From positions 1 to 32,283 of the forward strand of contig VGSZ01000023.1 in assembly GCA_016874845.1 (NCBI GenBank): 32,283 nt of DNA, in the 5' to 3' direction. Position numbers and translations under genes: made by a program. The notes under the pieces are model-generated. The model saw only the letters and a program-made list of their open reading frames with translations, had not been told where the DNA came from and made no database searches. Source of the DNA: Deltaproteobacteria bacterium (GTDB lineage: Bacteria > Myxococcota > UBA727 > VGSZ01). Shown here piece after piece: positions 16,579 to 23,157 of the stretch (position 1 is the stretch's first letter; each line of letters starts with the position of its first letter).

Positions 16579-17493
16579 CTACTCGACGTTCTGGGCCTGC
16601 TCGCGCAGGCGCTCGATCTCGGCCTTCAGGTCGACGACGGTGTGGGCCGTCTCGCCGTCCTGGCACTTGCTCGCCGTCGTGTTCGCCTCACGCATCAGCT
16701 CCTGACACAGAAAGTCGACCTTGCGCCCCGGCGAGGACGACGACAGCAGGGTGTCGAGGTGTGCGAGGTGCAGGCGCAGGCGGGCGAGCTCCTCCGCGAC
16801 GTCGACGCGCTCGGCGAGGACGGCGACCTCGGCTGCCAGCCGCGCCGGCTCGAGGTGCTCATCCAGCAGCTGCTGCAGGCGCTCCTGCAGCTTCGACCGC
16901 TTCTCGTCGACGGCCGTCGCCGTTCGGTGGGCGATATCTTCGACCAGCCCGCCGCAACGCTCGCGGCGCGACACGAGCTCACGCCACAGGCCCTCGCCCT
17001 CGAGCGCGCGCGCCGCCTGCAACGCGTCGAGCGCCGTCGTCAGCAGGGCGAGCGTCGTCGACGACAAGTGCTCCGTCGGTGGCGGTGATGCCTCGGTCAC
17101 GACCCCCGGCACGCGCAGCACGTCGGCGGCGGCCACGCGCGCGTCGATGCTCGGGTGCTGCGCGGCCATCTGCTGGGCGGCGTCGACGATGGCGGCGACG
17201 CGCCCCATGTCCACCACCGCCCCCCCGGTCAGCGGCGCCGCGAGCTCGACGGTGACGTCCACGCGGCCACGCTCCAGCCGCGAGCGCACCAGCGCCAGCA
17301 GCGCCGGCTCGTCAGCGGACAGCGCCCGGGGCAACCGCAGCTTGACGTCGAGCCCCTTGTGGTTGACCGACCTGGCCTCGACGACGACACCCCACCCCTG
17401 CACGGCCCCGGCGGCCCGGCCGAAGCCGGTCATCGAGCGCAAGCCAGGCGTCGTGGCTGCCCTGCCCGTCGCGACGTGTTCGACGTTGCTCAC
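16579..17493 (-). CDS. yicC: YicC family endoribonuclease
   Basis: 304 residues from GTG 17493, whose GTGA overlaps the stop of the PAP2 gene. The hallmark SMTGFGRA occurs at about 21-28, followed by VVVEARSVNHKGLDVKLRLP and the alpha-helical middle. The C-terminal DUF1732 part has ARLAAEVAVLAERVDVAEEL, ARLRLHLAHLD, PGRKVDFLCQELMREANT and TASKCQDGETAHTVVDLKAE, all typical. YicC proteins are cytoplasmic RNases reported to act on small RNAs and stress adaptation. Translation could also begin at ATG of SMTGFG, but the coupled GTG fits the operon pattern. It is the last of four overlapping genes. Confidence 0.93.
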   Translation of the reverse strand: MSNVEHVATGRAATTPGLRSMTGFGRAAGAVQGWGVVVEARSVNHKGLDVKLRLPRALSADEPALLALVRSRLERGRVDVTVELAAPLTGGAVVDMGRVAAIVDAAQQMAAQHPSIDARVAAADVLRVPGVVTEASPPPTEHLSSTTLALLTTALDALQAARALEGEGLWRELVSRRERCGGLVEDIAHRTATAVDEKRSKLQERLQQLLDEHLEPARLAAEVAVLAERVDVAEELARLRLHLAHLDTLLSSSSPGRKVDFLCQELMREANTTASKCQDGETAHTVVDLKAEIERLREQAQNVE

Positions 17494-18755
17494 GGCAGGC
17501 TCCCGGTGACGGCCAGCGCCGGCGCGGCCCCCGACACGCTCATCGTCGTCGTCGGCACCACCCGCACCGGCCACCGGGTGCGGACCCGGCCCCTGGCGTC
17601 GAAGTACAGGAGCCACGACGACGCCCCGAGCGCCGTGCCGAGCGCGGCGCCAACGACGACGTCCTCGGCGTGGTGCCGCCCGTCGGACAGTCGCGACGCC
17701 GCGGTGAAACCCGCGCCAGCGGCCAGCGTACCGACGGCGAGCGTGGCCAGCGGCGGCGCCCAGGCCGGAGCCCGGGCCAATGCGTCGTCGGACCAGATCC
17801 AGCGCGAGCCGATGGCCAGCGTCGAGAAGGTCAGCACCGCGAACGACGCCGACGTGTGCCCCGACGGGAAGCTCCTCATGCCGTCGAGGACGTCGGCGCG
17901 CGAGACGACGAAGCCGTCGTCGACGCCGCGGCAGTCGAGGCCGTCGGCCGCAGCGACGTTGCCGCCGCACGCGGCGCGCAGCCAGCGCTCGCGAAAGTCC
18001 GGCCGCAGGCGGCCGAAAGACAGCTTGAGCGCCTCGGTGAGGACGGCGGTACCCAGCAGCGCCTCGGCGCCGCCGACGACGAGCGCGTGGGTCCGCGGGG
18101 CGTCGCCGCCGGCCATCAAGTCGACGAGCGCGGTGCCGGCGAGCACCGTCACCCCGCCGGCGACCACCGCCGCCGTCGGCACCTTCTCGCGCACCAGGGG
18201 GCGGCCAATCACGCCGTCCAGACGCGGGTCGAACAGCACCGCGAGGTCGGGCTTGTCCAGGTCGAAGCGCGGCCCGAGCAGGGCGGGCGCCGGGGTGAGC
18301 TCGGCGAGAGAGCTCGCCGCAAAGAGCCCGCCGGCCACGGCGAGGGCCGCGTAGTCGACGGCGTACCACGCGAGGTAGTCGGCCGGCGACGACAACGACG
18401 ACGAGGCCGGTGGCGCCAGCGACGGCGACGCCTGGGGGCGCACGAGCACGCCGCGCTGCTCCGGCGTCGGCGGCGGGAACCCCGGCGTCGGCGCCGGCGA
18501 CGGCACGACGGGAGCCACGATGTCGCCGGCGGGCGCAGCGTCGGGTGGCGCCTCGGATGGCGCCTCGGGTGGCGCCTCGGGCGTGGTCGTGGTCGGAGAA
18601 ACAGTGGCGGGCGCGCCCGGGCCGGGCTGCTGGGTGGTGTCGACGAACCCGTCGCCATCGGCGTCGGCGTCAGCGGGCGCCGGGAGCGCCACGGGGTCCG
18701 CCGGCGTCTGGGCGGCGGTCCACAAAGCGGTGATCAGGAAGAAAGCGTGGATCAC
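17490..18755 (-). CDS. PAP2-family membrane phosphatase with low-complexity N-terminus
   Basis: A phosphatidic-acid-phosphatase type 2 enzyme of about 421 residues. The three catalytic motifs are complete: KLSFGRLRPDF (KxxxxxxRP), FPSGHTS, and SRLSDGRHHAEDVVVG (SRxxxxxHxxxD). Several hydrophobic segments surround them. Before the core is a signal peptide, a Ca-binding-like DADADGDGFVD (TSP3-type), and a Pro/Ala/Glu spacer encoded by a 12-base tandem repeat (about 18538-18584). Likely substrates are lipid phosphates or undecaprenyl diphosphate at the periplasmic face. GTG 18755 was chosen: it overlaps the upstream TGA and has GGAG five bases away, whereas GTG 18761 abuts GGA without spacing. 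It is coupled to OppC upstream and YicC downstream. Confidence 0.9.
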   Translation of the reverse strand: MIHAFFLITALWTAAQTPADPVALPAPADADADGDGFVDTTQQPGPGAPATVSPTTTTPEAPPEAPSEAPPDAAPAGDIVAPVVPSPAPTPGFPPPTPEQRGVLVRPQASPSLAPPASSSLSSPADYLAWYAVDYAALAVAGGLFAASSLAELTPAPALLGPRFDLDKPDLAVLFDPRLDGVIGRPLVREKVPTAAVVAGGVTVLAGTALVDLMAGGDAPRTHALVVGGAEALLGTAVLTEALKLSFGRLRPDFRERWLRAACGGNVAAADGLDCRGVDDGFVVSRADVLDGMRSFPSGHTSASFAVLTFSTLAIGSRWIWSDDALARAPAWAPPLATLAVGTLAAGAGFTAASRLSDGRHHAEDVVVGAALGTALGASSWLLYFDARGRVRTRWPVRVVPTTTMSVSGAAPALAVTGSLP

Positions 18756-19657
18756 GGGCACTCCGCCGACGTCTCGCTGCTACCACGACGCGGCCGCGCG
18801 ACGCCTGCGGGCGCGCCGCCGACGGCGGTCCCGACCCACCGCTCCCGCAGCGCATCCCCCGCGAGCTGCAGCGTCGCCGCGGTGAAGAACAAGAGCGCCG
18901 CCGGCGCCAGCGCCGTCGGGGGATCGACGGCGACGACGTCGAGGGCGCCAGTGAGCATGTTGCCCCACGACGCCAGCGGCGGCGGCACGCCGAGGCCGAG
19001 GAACGACAGCGCGCCCTCGGCGACCAGGTTCTCGGCGGCCTCGAGCGTCGCCTGCACCAGCACCGTCGGGGCGCACAGCGGCAGCACGTGCACGACAACG
19101 ATGCGCCGCTCGGTGGCACCGAGCGCCCGCGCCGCGGCGACGTGGTCGAGGGCGAGCACCTGCCGCACCTGGGCCCGCACGAGCCGCGCCGTCGTCATCC
19201 AGCTGAGCACCGACAGCAGCACGACGACGCGGGTCAGCGCCCACGACGCCGACGGCGCTTGACCGACGTCGACGGCGGCGAAGAGGAGCACCAGCGGCAG
19301 CGCCGGCAGCGCGACCAGCGCGTCGACCAGTCGCATCAGCGCCGCGTCGACGACCCCGCCGGCCCGCGCGGCGACGACGCCCACGACGACGCCCAACACC
19401 GTCGCGACGGCGGCGGCGGCGACGGCGACGGCGACGCTGGTGCGCGCGCCCAGCAGCAGGCGCACGAAGAGGTCGCGGCCGAGGGCGTCGGTGCCAAGCA
19501 GGTGCGCGCCGCCGGCGTCGGCGAAGCGCCGCGCCGGATCGACGGCATCGCCCGAGACGCCGAGGACGACGGCGGCGACGTCCGCCAGCAGCGCGCCGAG
19601 CACGACCAGCAGCAGCAACGCCACGGCGACGACGGCCACGGGATCGCGACGGCTCAT
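18752..19657 (-). CDS. OppC/DppC-like ABC transporter permease
   Basis: Inner-membrane permease of the oligopeptide/dipeptide ABC family, 301 residues from ATG 19657 (ATGA overlap with the upstream permease). It has the typical N-terminal helix, the OppC signature HLLGTDALGRDLFVRLLLGA, and the cytoplasmic EAA loop AAARALGATERRIVVVHVLP that docks on an ATPase. Next come VLVQATLEAAENLVAEGALS and FLGLGVPPPLASWGNML, both strongly conserved in DppC. Length is normal for the family. No ATPase or substrate-binding protein gene lies nearby, so the partners must be encoded elsewhere. Confidence 0.92.
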   Translation of the reverse strand: MSRRDPVAVVAVALLLLVVLGALLADVAAVVLGVSGDAVDPARRFADAGGAHLLGTDALGRDLFVRLLLGARTSVAVAVAAAAVATVLGVVVGVVAARAGGVVDAALMRLVDALVALPALPLVLLFAAVDVGQAPSASWALTRVVVLLSVLSWMTTARLVRAQVRQVLALDHVAAARALGATERRIVVVHVLPLCAPTVLVQATLEAAENLVAEGALSFLGLGVPPPLASWGNMLTGALDVVAVDPPTALAPAALLFFTAATLQLAGDALRERWVGTAVGGAPAGVARPRRGSSETSAECP

Positions 19658-21366
19658 GGGCGACCCCCGTCCGGGCGCCCTGCCTCGTCGCCGCGCAATC
19701 GAGGGTCGAGCAGCCAGACGACGACATCGGCGCCGAGGGAGCCCGCGACGACGAGCGCCGCGTGGGCCAACAGCACGACGACAGCGACCCAGGCGTCGGC
19801 CTGCACGAGGCTGTCGTACTGCAGCCGCCCCATGCCGGGCCACGCAAACAGCGTCTCGGTGAGCAGCGCCCCGCCGACGAGCGACGGCAGCGACAGCCCG
19901 ACGAGGGTCACGAGCGGGATCGCGGCGTGGGGCAGCACGTGGCGCGCGAACACCTGCGCCGGCGTCAGCCCGCGGGCGCGCGCGGCGATGACGAAGTCGG
20001 CGTCCTGCACCGCCGTCACGGCGGCGTGCACCGGGCGCACGAAGCGGCCCGTCCAGACGGCGGCGAGCACGACGGTGGGCAGCAGCGTGTGACGCAGCCG
20101 GTCGACGAGAGTGGCGAGGGCGCCCTGCTCGTGGATGCCCGGCGAGAACAGGCCGCCGGTGGGCAGCAGGCGCAAACCGACGGCCACGACGGCGAGCAGC
20201 GCCAGGGCGACGACGTAGGTGGGCGCGCTGCCCAGCGCCGCGGCGACGGACCGCACGACGAGGTCGATGCGCCCGCCGCGCCGCGCCGCCCACGCGCCCA
20301 GCAGCAGCGCCGCGACGAGGGCGAAGGACAGCGCCGGCACGGTCAGCCACAGCGTGTTGCCGACGCGGCCCATCGACACGAGCGCGCCGGCCACGGCGAC
20401 GTCGACGCGCGCGGCAAGCGTGGCGCCGTCGGGCATGCAGGTGGCGTCGCAGCCGTCGCCGGCGGCGCCGTTGCCGTCGTCGCAGCCCTCGCCAGGGTCG
20501 TGCTGACCGTCGCCACAGACGGGATCCTCGGGGCCAAGGAGCAGGGCGGCGACGGGCACGCGGTGGCTCCACGACCAGCCGAGTGCGTCGCGGTCGCCCA
20601 TGAGGAAGCACAGCGCGCCGCACCGGAAGCGGGTGGCAGAGGGAGCGCCGTCGGCGAAATAGACGTCGCCGTCGTCGGCAGCGACGCGCTGGCCGGAGAA
20701 GCGCGGGATCGACACGCGGGCGATGGGGCCGAGCGGGCGCACGGCGACGGCGGCGGCGCGGCGGGTCGCGTCGTCGTCGACGGCGCTCGTCCCCTGGGCC
20801 TCGACGGGGAGGGCGACGGGGGCGACGGGGGCGGCGGCGGGGGCGACGTAGACGGGCATCGCCCACAAGCCCTCTTGCCCAGCGAAGCGGTCGTCGACGC
20901 CGGTGACGCGGGCGAACACGCGGGTCGCGCCGGCCAGATGCAGCTCGGCCCGCCAGCGATCGCCGACGGCGTGCAGCGGGGGGATGGGGTCGAGGCGGGT
21001 GCCAGGCGGCGGCGGCGGTGCGGGCAGCTCGAGGACGAACACCGGGGCGCGGCGCGGCTCGGGGTAGGGACCGAGGCGCCCCGCGACGGCGGGGGCCATG
21101 ACGTCGGGTGGGGGCGTCACCGGGACGCGCTCGCCCACGAGCCAGTGCGCCCAGCGCACCACGACCGGCTGGTCGAGGCCGCGCAGCGCGCGCTGTCGAT
21201 CCAGCTCAGCGGCGCTGACGGTGGGATCGGCGGCGACGACGGCGTCGGTGGGGTCGCCGGGCAGCGCATCGAGCAGGGCGAACAGCGCCAACGACAACGC
21301 GAGCAGCAGCGCCGCGCCCTGCAGCAGGCGGGAGAGCACCAGTCGCAGCAGCGCGCGCACGGGCAC
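19654..21366 (-). CDS. OppB/DppB-like ABC permease with large extracytoplasmic inserts, including DUF4215
   Basis: A 570-residue permease, against about 310-340 for ordinary OppB. GTG 21366 starts MPVRALLRLVLSRLLQG; helix 1 is at about 14-33, followed by the conserved LPGDPTDAV. After WAHWLVGE (residue 79) the family sequence is interrupted by about 175 residues rich in Pro, Val and Ala, with beta-type stretches, up to residue 255. The family signal resumes briefly as GDRDALGWSWSHRVPVAALL, then a second insert (284-310) carries a full DUF4215 Cys repeat. From GRVGNTLWLTVPALSF (333) the protein is normal OppB, with EAA loop FVIAARARGLTPAQVFARHV and LTETLFAWPGMGRL. It heads a four-gene overlapping operon. 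Frame is continuous, so the inserts are not a frameshift product. Confidence 0.9.
   Translation of the reverse strand: MPVRALLRLVLSRLLQGAALLLALSLALFALLDALPGDPTDAVVAADPTVSAAELDRQRALRGLDQPVVVRWAHWLVGERVPVTPPPDVMAPAVAGRLGPYPEPRRAPVFVLELPAPPPPPGTRLDPIPPLHAVGDRWRAELHLAGATRVFARVTGVDDRFAGQEGLWAMPVYVAPAAAPVAPVALPVEAQGTSAVDDDATRRAAAVAVRPLGPIARVSIPRFSGQRVAADDGDVYFADGAPSATRFRCGALCFLMGDRDALGWSWSHRVPVAALLLGPEDPVCGDGQHDPGEGCDDGNGAAGDGCDATCMPDGATLAARVDVAVAGALVSMGRVGNTLWLTVPALSFALVAALLLGAWAARRGGRIDLVVRSVAAALGSAPTYVVALALLAVVAVGLRLLPTGGLFSPGIHEQGALATLVDRLRHTLLPTVVLAAVWTGRFVRPVHAAVTAVQDADFVIAARARGLTPAQVFARHVLPHAAIPLVTLVGLSLPSLVGGALLTETLFAWPGMGRLQYDSLVQADAWVAVVVLLAHAALVVAGSLGADVVVWLLDPRLRGDEAGRPDGGRP
20437..20517 (-). 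other. DUF4215 cysteine-rich module inside the OppB-like permease
   Basis: Residues 284-310 of the permease match the repeat known from myxobacterial surface proteins: CGDGQHDPGEGCDDGN, then GDGCDATC. All six expected Cys/Gly/Asp landmarks are present (Cys 284, 295, 306 and 310, with the acidic CDDGN and GDGC turns). Such modules are normally found in secreted or surface proteins, and their cysteines are probably oxidised or metal-bound outside the cytoplasm. By topology this segment falls in the loop after helix 1, which in OppB faces the periplasm. Confidence 0.9.
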
Positions 21367-21594
21367 TTCTAACGCGACGCAAGAGCCAACGCGACGACAG
21401 GCCGGCGAGCGCGACGGCGAACGCTTCGGCGGGCGGCTTGAAGCGGCGTCGCCTTCCCGTTCAGCCGCAAGACCCGTCCAGTCGCAAGAGAGGGCGACCA
21501 GGCTCGGATGGCCGCTACGGCGGCGGCGGCGCTGTCGTGATCCGCGCAAGTGGACGCCGACGCTGTCGGCTGGCCGGCGACCGCGAAGGCGGCG

Positions 21595-21924
21595 TCAGAC
21601 GCCGCCCAGGACGCGCCGCACCACGAGCTCGGTGGTCTGCACCGTGGGCCGCGGGTGCACCGGGGCCGGCCCGAGCCCCACCATCTGGTTGGAGACGCCG
21701 ACGAAGATCGCCACCCCATTCAGCACGAACGCAGAGGCGATCCCGAGCGGAGTGCCGGCCACGGACTGCGCGCTCCGCGGGCTCGTCCGCACGAAGCGGT
21801 CGACCGCCGCGCCGTCGACCGCCGCGGCCGCCGAACCCGAGGACGACACGGACGTCGGCCAGTCGCCGGTGGCGGCAGCGGTGCGCTGGCTGGTCAAAGA
21901 CGTGGTGGTGCGGATTGCGGTCAT
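21595..21924 (-). CDS. Small orphan protein
   Basis: 109 residues from ATG 21924, with GGGAG at good spacing upstream. The first 60 residues are Thr/Ser/Ala-rich with few hydrophobic residues. A central hydrophobic segment (LGIASAFVLNGVAIFVGVSN) could be a membrane helix, and the tail is TVQTTELVVRRVLGGV. I recognise no family. It stands alone between the nuoH terminator and the permease operon. The clear ribosome binding site argues for a real gene; the composition argues for caution. It could be a small membrane protein or a leader-type peptide. Confidence 0.5.
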   Translation of the reverse strand: MTAIRTTTSLTSQRTAAATGDWPTSVSSSGSAAAAVDGAAVDRFVRTSPRSAQSVAGTPLGIASAFVLNGVAIFVGVSNQMVGLGPAPVHPRPTVQTTELVVRRVLGGV

Positions 21925-22020
21925 GGCGAGGCTCCCACTGTGGGGATGTATCGGGCCGACGCGCCCCGCGGTTGCGCAGGCGATCCCCCGGCGACGCCGC
22001 CCCCGGCGCGCGATGCTCGC

Positions 22021-22054
22021 AAAAGCAACCGCCCCCCAGGAGAAGGGGGGCGGT
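22021..22054 (-). terminator. Intrinsic terminator after nuoH
   Basis: A perfect 10-base-pair stem (22028-22037 with 22045-22054, ACCGCCCCCC / GGGGGGCGGT) with a 7-base loop. On the minus strand it is followed by TGCTTTTGC. It lies about 50 bases beyond the nuoH stop and closes the minus-strand transcription unit. Confidence 0.88.
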
Positions 22055-22104
22055 GAGGAGGACGTCGGCGCCTTGCGGGCGCAGACGCCGGGCCGGAGCA
22101 GCGC

Positions 22105-23157
22105 CTACTTCGCGTCGAACACGACGATGGCGACCGCAGTCACGGCCAGGTTCACGAGACCGATGGGGATCAAGTACGACCACGAGAACCGCATCAGCTG
22201 GTCGTAGCGCAGGCGCGGGATGGTGGCGCGCACCCAGACAAACATGAAGAAGAAGAACAGGATGCCCGCGAAGGTCCACCAGATGCCGGGCAGGAAGCCG
22301 AACGGCCCGCCCCAGCCGCCGAAGAAGCAGGCGGTGGCGACGACGGAGACGGTGATCATCGCCATGTACTCGGCGATCATGAACAGCGCGTAGCGGAAGC
22401 CCGAGTACTCGGTGTGAAAGCCGCCGGTCAGCTCGGTGTCGGCCTCGACGAGGTCGAAGGGAGGCCGGTTGGTCTCGGCGAACATCGCGATGAAGTACAG
22501 GCCGAAGGCGACGGGCTGCAGCAGCACCAGCGGGATCTTGTGGTTCATCTGCCACTCGACGATGCCCTTCAGGCTCATCTCGCCGGTGATCATGACGACG
22601 CCCACCAGGCTCATGCCCAGCACGATCTCGTAGCTGACCAGCTGCGCCGCGCCGCGCAGCGCGCCGAGCAGCGCGTACTTGTTGTTGCTCGACCAGCCAG
22701 CCAGCACCACGCCGTAGACGTGCAGCGAGCCCACGCCCAGCAGGTACAGCACGCCGACGTTCAGGTCGCTGATGTAGAGCGTCAGCGTGCCCCAGCCGGG
22801 GATCGCGACGTCGGGACCAAACGGCAGCACCGCCATCGCCATCATCGCCGCAAACAGCGCCAGCGCCGGCGCCAGCTTGTTCAGCGGCTTGTCGACGCCG
22901 ACGGGGATGATGTCCTCCTTGAAGAAGGTCTTGATGCCGTCGGCCAGCGGCTGGAACAGCCCGAGCGGACCCACGCGGTTCGGACCCTTGCGCACCTGGA
23001 TGAGCGCGATGAACCGCCGCTCGAACCACGTGCCGAGCGCCATGCCCGACATCCCGCCGACGATGACGACGAGACAGAGCACCAGCAGGTAGACGATGTT
23101 CGACAGCGGCCAGCCGAACAGCGCCGTCTCGTTGAAGAAGGTGACCAGGCTAGACAA
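22105..23157 (-). CDS. nuoH: NADH-quinone oxidoreductase subunit H
   Basis: Membrane subunit of complex I that forms part of the quinone site. The 350-residue protein has the family signatures ERRFIALIQVRKGPNRVGP, GLFQPLADGIKTFFKEDIIP, GWSSNNKYALLGALRGAAQL, SYEIVLG, and AETNRPPFDLVEADTELTGG with EYSGFRYALF. About eight hydrophobic helices are visible. The start is TTG 23157, overlapping the nuoG stop by eight bases; no ATG exists before the first helix ends, so an unusual start codon is likely. It is followed by an intrinsic terminator rather than nuoI, so the remaining complex I genes lie elsewhere. Confidence 0.95.
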   Translation of the reverse strand: MSSLVTFFNETALFGWPLSNIVYLLVLCLVVIVGGMSGMALGTWFERRFIALIQVRKGPNRVGPLGLFQPLADGIKTFFKEDIIPVGVDKPLNKLAPALALFAAMMAMAVLPFGPDVAIPGWGTLTLYISDLNVGVLYLLGVGSLHVYGVVLAGWSSNNKYALLGALRGAAQLVSYEIVLGMSLVGVVMITGEMSLKGIVEWQMNHKIPLVLLQPVAFGLYFIAMFAETNRPPFDLVEADTELTGGFHTEYSGFRYALFMIAEYMAMITVSVVATACFFGGWGGPFGFLPGIWWTFAGILFFFFMFVWVRATIPRLRYDQLMRFSWSYLIPIGLVNLAVTAVAIVVFDAK

